Shown: one piece after another, positions 1-6,942 of the stretch
Position numbering within the stretch: position 1 is the stretch's first letter
Layout: the number at the start of each line of letters is the position of its first letter
From: Candidatus Peregrinibacteria bacterium
Lineage (GTDB): Bacteria; Patescibacteriota; Gracilibacteria; UBA1369; LOWO2-01-FULL-3
NCBI GenBank assembly: GCA_026395515.1
Contig: JAPLYN010000005.1
Span: 47,521 to 111,520 of the forward strand
DNA length: 64,000 nt
Reading direction: 5' to 3'
Position numbers and translations under genes: made by a program
The notes under the pieces: model-generated
What the model saw: the letters and a program-made list of their open reading frames with translations, nothing else
What the model was told of the DNA's origin: nothing
Databases searched by the model: none

Positions 1-185
1 TCCTCCATTATGCGATCCATCAAATATGTCTTCCCAATGCCAGGAACACCATCAATACTCAAAAAATTATATTTACCTTGCAGCACTTGATCCACCATTC
101 CACTAATTATTTTTCTTCTTTGTACAACCAATTCCGGGGAATCGTGCCCCTCGAGGTCAATATCTAGAATTATTTCAGAATGCAT
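1..185 (-). CDS. P-loop NTPase or kinase, N-terminal part (runs off the left edge)
   Basis: An open frame reads leftwards from an ATG at 185 and is still open at base 1, giving about 61 residues starting MHSEIILDIDLEGHDSPE. Residues 44-56 contain a Walker A motif (GVPGIGKT after a hydrophobic strand FLSID), so this is a nucleotide-binding P-loop protein. An in-frame TGA lies upstream of the ATG, which supports the start. The family cannot be named from the fragment; nucleoside or nucleotide kinases and small AAA-type ATPases are possible. It lies on the same strand as the lipoprotein gene to its right, with a hairpin terminator between them, so it is probably a separate transcription unit. 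Confidence 0.65.
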   Translation of the reverse strand, partial: MHSEIILDIDLEGHDSPELVVQRRKIISGMVDQVLQGKYNFLSIDGVPGIGKTYLMDRIME

Positions 186-261
186 GGAATAGTTATACGA
201 AAAATAAACAACGGGTCAATACTAGAAATCTTGCATTTACACCTTTATTTCTGCCTAATAC

Positions 262-307
262 AAAAAAATCTCGCCAGAAGCTCAAGTAGAAGCGAAGCGA
301 GATTTTT
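262..307 (-). terminator. Rho-independent terminator of the lipoprotein gene
   Basis: The arms at 264-274 and 297-307 (AAAAATCTCGC / GCGAGATTTTT) form a stem. Read on the minus strand it is followed by a run of T. It lies 15 bp past the stop codon of the lipoprotein gene. Confidence 0.75.
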
Positions 308-321
308 GAAGCAATTTAACT

Positions 322-1149
322 TTATTTTATTTCCTTTTCAGTTAATCCATCATCTGACCAGCAAGTCTTAGTAATTTCTTTAGGAATTTTATACTGAGTT
401 ACCAATTTGCAACTAGGAGCTTCTTGTCCTGAAAATATTGATTGATATTTACCATTTACCTTTTTGAAAATAGAGTATAATCCAGTTCTTCTGGCACCCA
501 AATTAACTACTGCAAATTCTCCAATTTTTTTAATATCTGTTACTGCATATTCACCTGTGAATAAAGATTTATTTGTTTTGTAAAAAGCATTCAAAAATGG
601 AACCTGCTCATCGTAATATTTCTGGAATTGATCAGAACATGAAAACACCATATCTCTGCTAAAGTTAGGTTCATTTCCTCCCACATCTCCATTCAATGAT
701 AATGTACAAACAGTAGGGGACTTTTCATATGCAGCGACATAATCATAAAACTTTCCATCCCCTAAGCTATCTGAAGAATTCAAAGCATTTTTAGTGAAAC
801 CATTCTTAGTTAAAGATTGATCAACTACATACGCCATAGAATTAAATTTCTTCTCGAAATCAGCTTTCTGAGTCGCATTCATTTCTAGAGCTGTCACTGG
901 CACTGAAGAGCTAGTAGCAAAAGCATCCTTCACCAAAATATTTTTATTATCACTGGCAATCCACCACACGAAATCATCTGATTTAGTACCGGCAAATGTA
1001 ACGCCTAGTTTCTGATTATTAAGATTAGATTCCACAAAACTCACTATGCTTTTTGCATCTGTTTTATCTGCTTTCTGTGGAACAAAACTCGCGCTAGAAC
1101 AACCTGACAATACAACTGCCATTGAAACACCAACCAAAAACTTCTTCAT
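322..1149 (-). CDS. Predicted lipoprotein of unknown function
   Basis: A 275-residue protein. It begins MKKFLVGVSMAVVLSGCSSA: a basic n-region, a hydrophobic core and a lipobox LSGC with the modifiable Cys at residue 17. It should therefore be exported by Sec, lipidated and held on the outer face of the membrane. After the signal the protein is mostly polar, with no repeats or further membrane segments and no motif that I recognise. It is transcribed alone, with a terminator immediately downstream. Nothing in the neighbourhood points to a specific job. Confidence 0.8.
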   Translation of the reverse strand: MKKFLVGVSMAVVLSGCSSASFVPQKADKTDAKSIVSFVESNLNNQKLGVTFAGTKSDDFVWWIASDNKNILVKDAFATSSSVPVTALEMNATQKADFEKKFNSMAYVVDQSLTKNGFTKNALNSSDSLGDGKFYDYVAAYEKSPTVCTLSLNGDVGGNEPNFSRDMVFSCSDQFQKYYDEQVPFLNAFYKTNKSLFTGEYAVTDIKKIGEFAVVNLGARRTGLYSIFKKVNGKYQSIFSGQEAPSCKLVTQYKIPKEITKTCWSDDGLTEKEIK

Positions 1150-1265
1150 AATAATTTAAGTAAAAATATTTGCCCGCCCATTCTAGCATTTAAAAAGAAA
1201 AATATAAAAGCTTGAGTATTACGGATTGAATCGCGTACACTTATCTCACACTAAACTCTCAAGCT

Positions 1266-1751
1266 ATGGACCTAGTCTTAATATTCAACTCAATTCGAGA
1301 TATTCCATTTAGGATACCTTTGTCCTTAGAAGATAAATCAATTGATTGTCTCACGAAGCACAAAATACTTTTTGATCTAGTGACGAAGGAAAGCTACAAA
1401 GCTAGATTCCGAATTTGTTCTTTTTTGTGGAGTGATCAAAAAATTCCAAAAGAAATTCTGGCAATTCCACACGACGACAAGTGTGAGCATTTATATTTAG
1501 AAATTTTACTCAATGATGAGTGGGTCACTCTCGATGCAACTTGGGATCAGAAATTGAAAAAAGTCATGCCTACTAGTGAATGGGACGGAAAGACAAACAC
1601 CAAGCTAGCTGTCACACCCATAGAAATTTATCCTCCAGACGAGGGCAGGAAAGTCGTGCACAGCGCTAGCGAAGAAGCGTTTCTAGAAGACATTAGAAAG
1701 AGCGGGAAGTTCTATGAAGCGCTTAATAATTGGCTGGAAGAGAACAGATAG
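1266..1751 (+). CDS. Transglutaminase-like cysteine peptidase-fold protein (small, cytosolic)
   Basis: A 161-residue protein without signal peptide or membrane segment. The arrangement fits the core of the transglutaminase-like superfamily: a Cys (C28) at the start of a helix (CLTKHKILFDLV, like the family's C-x-x-K-A-x-L-L helix), a His in a strand (H75 in EHLYLEILL), and an Asp in the next strand after a Trp (EWVTLDATWD, D90). In that family these form a Cys-His-Asp triad used in peptide cleavage or acyl transfer. The match rests on motif order and spacing only, so the assignment is tentative and activity is not shown. It is a single gene between a lipoprotein gene and tRNA-Gln. Confidence 0.6.
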   Translation: MDLVLIFNSIRDIPFRIPLSLEDKSIDCLTKHKILFDLVTKESYKARFRICSFLWSDQKIPKEILAIPHDDKCEHLYLEILLNDEWVTLDATWDQKLKKVMPTSEWDGKTNTKLAVTPIEIYPPDEGRKVVHSASEEAFLEDIRKSGKFYEALNNWLEENR

Positions 1752-1802
1752 CCATCACAATTTTAAAAAGAATTGGCCACGCTTGGCACAAATCTGCTGA
1801 TT

Positions 1803-1877
1803 TGGCTGGGGTGGAGGGGTTCGAACCCCCGAATGGAAGCTTCAAAGGCTCCTGCCTTACCACTTGGCTACACCCCA
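1803..1877 (-). tRNA. tRNA-Gln (anticodon TTG)
   Basis: The minus strand folds into a standard cloverleaf: acceptor TGGGGTG / CACCCCA with discriminator G, D-stem GCC/GGC, anticodon stem GGAGC/GCTTC closing the loop CTTTGAA (anticodon TTG), and T-stem closing TTCGAAC. The 3' CCA is encoded (1803-1805). The acceptor resembles bacterial tRNA-Gln. Confidence 0.93.
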
Positions 1878-1976
1878 GAGAAGACTGGATAAATTTAGCA
1901 ATCTAGAAGTTTTAAGTCAATTTGTAATTTGCAGCGCAAATGGGTTAGAATAAGTCGTTGATAAATAACAACTCCT

Positions 1977-2621
1977 ATGGACCCAATTAATCCTCAACCT
2001 AATTCCGCTCCAACACCCGCAGTAACACCAGTCGTTCAAGCTGCCACACCTGCTCCAGTAAATCAGGCCGCTCAGGCCGCAGCTAATATGGCTAGTTCTG
2101 CCGCATCTTCCGCAGCCAATGCTGCCGGCAATATGGCAAAAAATCTTGCTTCTGCCATTCCAGTTCCTAAACTCTGCAAGTGTCCGACGATCAACGCCGC
2201 AGACTGGGACAAGAAAAAACAAATTATTAATAAAACTTTCTATAAAGCTTTTTCCCCTCGCATCTTTTCTTATCCATTCTCCTTCGTGATTGACGTCTTC
2301 CGCGCGCAGAAAGCTGCGATTGCGAAAGGCTACAAGCCGGTGGAGAATGGAATGGTGCTCGATGATGGAGCAATGTTCTTCGGTTCAGTGATGATAGAAG
2401 TAACAGGCGCAAACACCAACGACCCAGACGTATATTCTTTAGAAGGGAAAGAGGCATACACCAAAGTTTCTCGCAGCTCGATGATGCAAATAAAAAATGA
2501 CATCACTGATGTAGAAACAGAACTTGGCAAAAAACCTGCTCAGCTTTTCATTTGGTGGACTTCCTGTCCAATTTGTATGATTACAAAAGATGTGAAGGCA
2601 GTGCTTATTGCGCTTCCATAA
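1977..2621 (+). CDS. Unknown protein with Ala/Pro-rich N-terminus and paired cysteines
   Basis: A 214-residue protein. Residues 1-65 are Pro-, Ala- and Asn-rich low complexity and look disordered. Residues 66-214 form the likely folded domain. It opens with CKCP (C67, C69), has aromatic and hydrophobic segments, and ends with a W-W-T-S-C-P-I-C sequence near the C-terminus. The paired cysteines could bind a metal or form a redox pair; neither is shown. I recall similar folded domains annotated only as hypothetical or 'hydrolase' in archaea and candidate-phylum bacteria, but I cannot name the family. It has no signal peptide. A degenerate tRNA-like sequence follows on the opposite strand. Confidence 0.7.
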   Translation: MDPINPQPNSAPTPAVTPVVQAATPAPVNQAAQAAANMASSAASSAANAAGNMAKNLASAIPVPKLCKCPTINAADWDKKKQIINKTFYKAFSPRIFSYPFSFVIDVFRAQKAAIAKGYKPVENGMVLDDGAMFFGSVMIEVTGANTNDPDVYSLEGKEAYTKVSRSSMMQIKNDITDVETELGKKPAQLFIWWTSCPICMITKDVKAVLIALP

Positions 2622-2628
2622 TTATTGG

Positions 2629-2767
2629 GCTTGGTGGACGATGAGAAGCAGCGTGCACGGGCACCATCCGAAGGATGGTCGTGCTCTGACGGGGATCGAA
2701 CCCGCATCCCTTAGGTGTTAAGCATAAGTGCTTTGCCGTTAAGCTACAGCCCCATGTTCCACCAAGC
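2629..2767 (-). ncRNA. Structured RNA locus enclosing a tRNA-like sequence
   Basis: Outer arms GCTTGGTGGA (2629-2638) and TCCACCAAGC (2758-2767) are perfect inverted repeats. They enclose a tRNA-like sequence and, just beyond its T-arm, a strong hairpin (ACCATCC / GGATGGT at about 2662-2678, extended by GCAC/GTGC). The whole could fold as one RNA. It has no ORF and no known RNA family fits. Confidence 0.4.
2681..2753 (-). pseudogene. Degenerate or unusual tRNA (class I body, mismatched acceptor)
   Basis: The minus strand has a good D-arm (GCTT-AACGGCA-AAGC) and a perfect T-arm (GCGGG-TTCGATC-CCCGT), so it descends from a tRNA. However, the acceptor strands GGGGCTG and CAGAGCA pair only over the inner three positions, and the anticodon stem is six pairs with a mismatch around CTTAACA. 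The best anticodon reading is TAA, but there is no long variable arm as in tRNA-Leu. No CCA is encoded, and a hairpin occupies the place where the 3' end should be. Most likely this is a tRNA relic; a tRNA-like domain of a larger RNA is the alternative. Confidence 0.5.
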
Positions 2768-2780
2768 TATTTAATCATAC

Positions 2781-2853
2781 AAAAAGATCCCTCTTTGTCG
2801 AAGGATCTAATGTAACACCCTAGAGAACTGTAACTTACAGCACTTATGCTTTC
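2781..2853 (-). ncRNA. Candidate small RNA with its own promoter and terminator
   Basis: On the minus strand a promoter (TTGATT at 2884-2889, 18 bp spacer, TATAAT at 2860-2865) is followed by about 70 nt without an ORF. The stretch ends in a hairpin (AGATCC / GGATCT at 2785-2808) followed by TTTTT. The 5' part carries AAGCATAAGTGCT (complement of 2839-2851), which is perfectly complementary to the anticodon-arm region of the tRNA-like sequence on the same strand (2720-2732). Confidence 0.5.
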
Positions 2854-2859
2854 GTCTAT

Positions 2860-2889
2860 ATTATAACAAAAGAAGCGATTTGAAATCAA
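2860..2889 (-). promoter_or_regulatory. Promoter of the candidate small RNA
   Basis: TTGATT (-35, 2884-2889), an 18 bp spacer and a perfect TATAAT (2860-2865), read on the minus strand. It sits just downstream of the nth terminator, so it should fire independently. Confidence 0.6.
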
Positions 2890-2902
2890 TACTTATCACT
2901 GC

Positions 2903-2932
2903 AAAAAAGTGTTGAACAGGTCCGTTCAACAC
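2903..2932 (-). terminator. Rho-independent terminator of nth
   Basis: A perfect 9 bp stem (GTGTTGAAC / GTTCAACAC) with a 6-nt loop, followed on the minus strand by TTTTTT. It lies directly after the nth stop codon. Confidence 0.9.
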
Positions 2933-2941
2933 CACTCATTT

Positions 2942-3592
2942 TTACACAGTAGAGCTCGGACAAATCTTATTAAGCGGACAAATTTCACACTTTGGTCTTC
3001 TTGCGATACAAATCGCTCGGCCGTGATCTATCATGAGAAAAGAAAAAATTCCCCAGTCTTTTTTTTGTACTAATTTTACCAGTATCTTTTCAATCTTTAC
3101 TGCATTCTTCGCATCGCTCATTTTCTTGGGAACCAATCCTAGAAGTCCACAAATTCTAGCCACATGAGTATCCACCACAATACCTTCATTGCGCCCAAAT
3201 CCAGAGCTCAACACCACATTTGCAGTCTTTCTCGCCACACCAGGCAAACTCAATAATTTTTCCATTGTATCAGGAACTTTTCCGCCAAAATCTTTCATGG
3301 TTTTTTGCGCCGCTCCTTTAATATTCTTTGCTTTATTTTTATAAAAACCTGTCGAATAAATTAATTTTTCCAATTCGTGCACATCGCATTCAGCAAAATC
3401 ACTCACCTCAGGAAATCGCTTAAATAAAGCCGGTGTGACTTTATTCACTCGCACGTCCGTACACTGCGCCGAAAGAATCACCGCCACCACAAGTTGAAAA
3501 AGATTGCCATAATCCAGCGCGATCTTCGAATAAGGATATTGCTTTTTTAGTAGCTTAATAATTGACGCCGGATTTTTTTTCGCATCGCTCAT
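2942..3592 (-). CDS. nth: Endonuclease III (DNA glycosylase/AP lyase)
   Basis: A 216-residue protein, close to the usual 211. It removes oxidised pyrimidines from DNA and cleaves the abasic site, starting base-excision repair. The helix-hairpin-helix is LPGVARKTANVV with the catalytic Lys at 122; the catalytic Asp is D141 in VDTHVAR. The C-terminal [4Fe-4S] loop has the exact C-x6-C-x2-C-x5-C spacing (C195, C202, C205, C211). All key residues are present, so the enzyme should be active. It is a monocistronic gene with its own terminator. Confidence 0.97.
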   Translation of the reverse strand: MSDAKKNPASIIKLLKKQYPYSKIALDYGNLFQLVVAVILSAQCTDVRVNKVTPALFKRFPEVSDFAECDVHELEKLIYSTGFYKNKAKNIKGAAQKTMKDFGGKVPDTMEKLLSLPGVARKTANVVLSSGFGRNEGIVVDTHVARICGLLGLVPKKMSDAKNAVKIEKILVKLVQKKDWGIFSFLMIDHGRAICIARRPKCEICPLNKICPSSTV

Positions 3593-3633
3593 GCTAATAA
3601 TTTATAACAAAAAGTAGACGTTCACCAGAATTT

Positions 3634-3716
3634 ACTTCCCCAAAAAAAATGGACCAACTCTGTTTTTGGCTTCAGAAAGGCTTTAATTCAATTTATTGAA
3701 CTGAATTTGGGGAAGT
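3634..3716. repeat. Inverted-repeat element (ACTTCCCCAAA arms)
   Basis: Perfect 11 bp arms ACTTCCCCAAA (3634-3644) and TTTGGGGAAGT (3706-3716) flank 61 bp that contains a second inverted repeat TTCAAT/ATTGAA (about 3687-3700). It lies between nth and the LytM-protein gene. It may act as a terminator-like hairpin for the latter, or be a small relic mobile element; there is no T-run directly after the outer stem. Confidence 0.5.
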
Positions 3717-3733
3717 TAAGGACTGTCAAAATT

Positions 3734-5200
3734 TTATCTCGCGACTTCGCTAGCACTCGCATCACTCTTAATTTCCTGCATAATCTCTTTGCTCCACAAA
3801 TCTTGATATTCTTTTGGTAATCCGTTTACCTGATCCTTGCTCAAAATTGTCAGTGGCAAATACATCAAAGGATCTACATTCTTTCCATTAAAGTGAACTT
3901 CGAAATGTAAGTGAGGTCCCGTAGTCATATATCCGGCACCAGGAGTACCCGGCATACCTCCGGTCAAACCAATAATTGCTCCTTGGCTAACTTTCTGACC
4001 AGGAGTTACCAAGATACTGCTTACGTGTCCATATACAGTCATGAAACCTCCCGCATGTGAAAGAATGATATAACTGTAACCATATCCATTATCACGCGCC
4101 ACATACACCACAGCGTCTGCTGCAGCACGTATTGGAGTACTCTGATACTGTGGGATATCTACCGCATTATGTTGAACTCCGAAGACACCGACATATCTAG
4201 GATCATGGAAGTAAGCACTGATTCCTCGGCTAGGTTCTACCGGCCAAGCAAACTGTCCACCCTGCACATTCATATTACTCATCTGGAACGCATATAGCGC
4301 CTGAGTTCTAAAGTCTAGAATTGATTTATATTTAGAAATATCAAAATTATCTCCTTCTAGTGCAATCTTATCCTGTAAGAACTCAAGAGCATTGCCTAGA
4401 GACTTGATATCCTGCACCATCTGATCCTGTTGCTGAATAGTTTGCTCAAGTAATTTCTTGAAAACATCTTCTTGACCCATAGTGATCTTCAAGAGATCCT
4501 GTTTTGATTGTTTTTGTAGATCAAGATCCTTTTTCTGGCTAGCTAGATCAGCCTGTAGACTTGCAAGTTTTACTCTCTTTTTCTCGAGGTCATCCTTTTC
4601 AAGTTTTAAGGTTTTTCCTAAATCATCCAATTTCTCTACCATCTGTTTGCCTGCGGCATCTAGAACATTGAAATAGTCTAATTGGCGCATATTTTCACCT
4701 ACAGATCCATCTGTTAATAGTAGCTTGAATGCATCAATAGAACCATCCTCACCATGAGAAAGCATAGAATTTTCCTCGGTATAGATAGTTTTTACATAAT
4801 CTTTTAATTGTTCAGCCTGATAATTCATCGCTACTTGGTTGATATCAATCTGTTCGTAGAGTAGGGAAATCTCATTTTCCTTTTCAATTACATTCTTGGT
4901 TACACTTAAAAGCTGAGCGGCCATAGAATCCACTCTTGCATCAATATTCTTTAATTGCTGTTGAAGCGTGGTCTTTTCCTCTGAAACAAGGTCCAAACGC
5001 ATCTTCGTATCTGATACGTTATTGAGGAGCTGTTTATAATCTGTTTTATTTAGATCGATTTGCTGCTTTACCTTATCGAGAAACTGAGCGTTTTTATCAA
5101 TTTGAGGAGCTGCTTCGTCAGCATAACCCATAGCAGTATTAGCTACCAAAAGGCTTAAAATCGCAGTAATCGTGATGTATTTGTTGAATTTTTGGTTCAT
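3734..5200 (-). CDS. Secreted LytM/M23 murein hydrolase activator with coiled coil (EnvC-like)
   Basis: A 488-residue protein. Residues 1-28 are a Sec signal peptide (hydrophobic core ITAILSLLVANTAMG, likely cleavage after YA). Residues 35-280 are heptad-rich coiled coil. Residues 318-447 are an M23 (LytM) domain with HNAVD (H344, D348), GH (H392) and GPHLH (H430, H432), the full zinc-ligand set, so it may be an active endopeptidase rather than only an activator. EnvC and similar proteins work at the division septum to cut peptidoglycan or switch on amidases. The order signal, coiled coil, LytM fits that group. It is transcribed alone from a promoter at 5225-5253. Confidence 0.9.
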   Translation of the reverse strand: MNQKFNKYITITAILSLLVANTAMGYADEAAPQIDKNAQFLDKVKQQIDLNKTDYKQLLNNVSDTKMRLDLVSEEKTTLQQQLKNIDARVDSMAAQLLSVTKNVIEKENEISLLYEQIDINQVAMNYQAEQLKDYVKTIYTEENSMLSHGEDGSIDAFKLLLTDGSVGENMRQLDYFNVLDAAGKQMVEKLDDLGKTLKLEKDDLEKKRVKLASLQADLASQKKDLDLQKQSKQDLLKITMGQEDVFKKLLEQTIQQQDQMVQDIKSLGNALEFLQDKIALEGDNFDISKYKSILDFRTQALYAFQMSNMNVQGGQFAWPVEPSRGISAYFHDPRYVGVFGVQHNAVDIPQYQSTPIRAAADAVVYVARDNGYGYSYIILSHAGGFMTVYGHVSSILVTPGQKVSQGAIIGLTGGMPGTPGAGYMTTGPHLHFEVHFNGKNVDPLMYLPLTILSKDQVNGLPKEYQDLWSKEIMQEIKSDASASEVAR

Positions 5201-5224
5201 ATTTGGGTTCGACGATATCTAATT

Positions 5225-5253
5225 ATTATAGCACGAAACTGATCTGAAAACAA
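5225..5253 (-). promoter_or_regulatory. Promoter of the LytM-protein gene
   Basis: TTGTTT (5248-5253), a 17 bp spacer and TATAAT (5225-5230) on the minus strand, with a transcript leader of about 18 nt. In the rest of 5254-5515 I see no gene. Confidence 0.65.
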
Positions 5254-5515
5254 CAGGTGAGAGGCGGGCACGGAAGCGGACTCACAAATTGCCCTACCTA
5301 GACACACCTATTACTCTTATATCCTCTTCCCTTAATTTGTATGCCAAACGTGCATACAATTGCTAGATTTAGGCTTAATGATGAGCAAATCTCACGGTTG
5401 TGTGCACAATGTGCGTACAGATTTGGGGCAGGTAAGTAATAGGACAAAACACCTCGGTAAATCCTTATCAACCCCTCCACGCCCACCCACATCTGGCCCC
5501 AATCCGAAAAAAGAC

Positions 5516-5544
5516 TTGCATTTATCAACACATTCTCCTAAAAT
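5516..5544 (+). promoter_or_regulatory. Promoter of rpmA
   Basis: TTGCAT (5516-5521), a 17 bp spacer and TAAAAT (5539-5544). Expected start of transcription is near 5551, 17 nt before the rpmA start codon. Confidence 0.7.
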
Positions 5545-5567
5545 CACCAAGCAATAACTCAAACAAC

Positions 5568-5849
5568 ATGTCACATAAGAAAGCAGCCGGTTCCACGCAA
5601 AACGGCCGAGACTCGCAAGCGAAACGCCTTGGCGTAAAGGTATTCGGAGAACAAGCAGTAAGAGCTGGAGGTATCATTATTCGTCAGAGAGGTACTAAAT
5701 ATTTCCCTGGAAAGAATGCTGGTATGGGTAAAGACCACACAATCTTCTCTTTGATTGATGGAAAGGTTCACTTTACACAGAAAGCGATGAAGAAGTTCGA
5801 CGGACGCGTATTCAAAGATAAAGTAGTGAATATTCTCCCAGTAGCTTAA
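5568..5849 (+). CDS. rpmA: 50S ribosomal protein L27
   Basis: A 93-residue protein starting [15 protein letters not shown] after Met, the conserved N-terminal tail that reaches the peptidyl-transferase centre, followed by GVKVFGEQ and GGIIIRQRG. It lacks the N-terminal extension that Firmicutes cleave off with Prp. It is alone here, without the usual partner rplU in front: the 370 bp upstream hold only a promoter. A hairpin terminator follows. Confidence 0.97.
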   Translation: MSHKKAAGSTQNGRDSQAKRLGVKVFGEQAVRAGGIIIRQRGTKYFPGKNAGMGKDHTIFSLIDGKVHFTQKAMKKFDGRVFKDKVVNILPVA

Positions 5850-5870
5850 TCTAGATTAAATCTACATTTG

Positions 5871-5898
5871 AAAAGTCCTCAGAAATGGGGACTTTTTT
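5871..5898 (+). terminator. Rho-independent terminator of rpmA
   Basis: The stem AAAAGTCC / GGACTTTT with a short loop runs into a T stretch, about 20 bp past the rpmA stop. Confidence 0.85.
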
Positions 5899-5912
5899 AG
5901 TAATTAATTCTC

Positions 5913-5921
5913 TGTTATAAT
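5913..5921 (+). promoter_or_regulatory. Extended -10 promoter giving a leaderless transcript
   Basis: TGTTATAAT is an extended -10 with a perfect TATAAT at 5916-5921, only 6 bp before the ATG at 5928. Transcription should start at or next to the A of the ATG, leaving no room for a ribosome-binding site. No clear -35 is present. Confidence 0.5.
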
Positions 5922-5927
5922 ATACCT

Positions 5928-6647
5928 ATGTCATTAGAACAATTTATCAGTCCGGATCAGGGAGAAGGAATGTCCGAAGCGGCGTTCGAGGCCCTGAGAG
6001 AAAGAATGGCAGCTGCGGCTGCTCAGATTGCCGCTATCAAAAAAGAGGAAGGAAAACAGAAGAAACAGGAAGACGAATTGCTAAAAATTCTTCTAAAATT
6101 CGTGAAGACCAGCAGCAAGACAGATTTAGTTCTACTTATTAGTCGCGTCTTAGAACAAAATATTCCCGCAAATTTTATTCTTTCTATCATTGTCTTAAGC
6201 AATCCTGAAATTCATGGGGAAGTAGGGCATTTCAAAGTGCTTGATCATGCTGGCGCCGACGAGTCCGCGCCACAGAAAAATGCTCTCATATTTTTTAGTT
6301 CCAACGACGACACTCTTCCTCTTAAAGTGAAAATTGCTCTCGATAACTGGATGAAAAATCTTCTTCTTCAAGCCGAAGAAAATCCACAGAAATTAATTAA
6401 GACCGCATACGAAATTGAAATGAGAGAGCTCCCAAAAGAATGGGATTTTGAAGATCCAAAATATGAAAGAATTGAACGCGTGCAGCCGGTTCTAGTTCAA
6501 ATTATTACTTCTGTTATGAGAGAATTCCTCGAACAAAATAATATTAACGAGCCATTTGAAAAACTCTACGATTTTGCGAAGTTTATTATTACGGGAATTT
6601 TGAACAAGACCAAAGAAAATCTTGATGGTCGCAAGCTTCTACACTAA
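5928..6647 (+). CDS. Unknown cytosolic protein, probably translated from a leaderless mRNA
   Basis: A 239-residue protein. Residues 15-55 are Ala/Glu/Lys-rich and likely helical or coiled coil. Residues 55-235 are a mixed helical domain with several short hydrophobic helices (for example LLKILLKFV and ANFILSIIVL), acidic overall and without signal peptide. No motif is recognised. The start is fixed by the extended -10 directly in front. It converges on the 71-residue gene on the other strand; the stop codons are 2 bp apart. Confidence 0.7.
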   Translation: MSLEQFISPDQGEGMSEAAFEALRERMAAAAAQIAAIKKEEGKQKKQEDELLKILLKFVKTSSKTDLVLLISRVLEQNIPANFILSIIVLSNPEIHGEVGHFKVLDHAGADESAPQKNALIFFSSNDDTLPLKVKIALDNWMKNLLLQAEENPQKLIKTAYEIEMRELPKEWDFEDPKYERIERVQPVLVQIITSVMREFLEQNNINEPFEKLYDFAKFIITGILNKTKENLDGRKLLH

Positions 6648-6649
6648 GA

Positions 6650-6865
6650 CTATTTTATCAGGCCTTTTCTCTTCAATTCTTCTATCAAGTCTTCTGCCGG
6701 CATGTCTATGAGCTTTGATTCACAGATGAAATTGGCTACTTTTTTGAATTCTGGTGAGTCCATATCGTCAATTCCTACCTGATACATCATACTTGCCAAC
6801 TTGGAAATATCTTCCGAGTTTAGGCCAAACTTCACGCTGAGATCTATGAGGTGTTTATTTTCCAT
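6650..6865 (-). CDS. Small unknown helical protein
   Basis: A 71-residue protein, acidic and Lys-rich, predicted all-helical with no Cys pair, signal or membrane segment. The pattern DISKLASMMYQVGI followed by DLIEELKRKGLIK suggests two helical hairpins. It converges tail to tail with the preceding unknown gene. Coding is supported by its own ATG and the tight convergent packing; function is unknown. Confidence 0.55.
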   Translation of the reverse strand: MENKHLIDLSVKFGLNSEDISKLASMMYQVGIDDMDSPEFKKVANFICESKLIDMPAEDLIEELKRKGLIK

Positions 6866-6942
6866 GGCAAAAATTTATCACAAATAATTTTTATAAACAA
6901 ATTGAAGCGAGTATACTCCGATGAGTTTAAGGAAAGTAGTTT

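Noticed and set aside
2629..2767. tmRNA
   Set aside because: No tag-peptide frame and no GGGGC...GCCCC closure of the acceptor; it has a true tRNA D-arm instead.
2781..2853. T-box riboswitch
   Set aside because: AGGGTG resembles part of the T-box core, but the rest of the antiterminator motif and the specifier stem are absent, and no synthetase gene follows.
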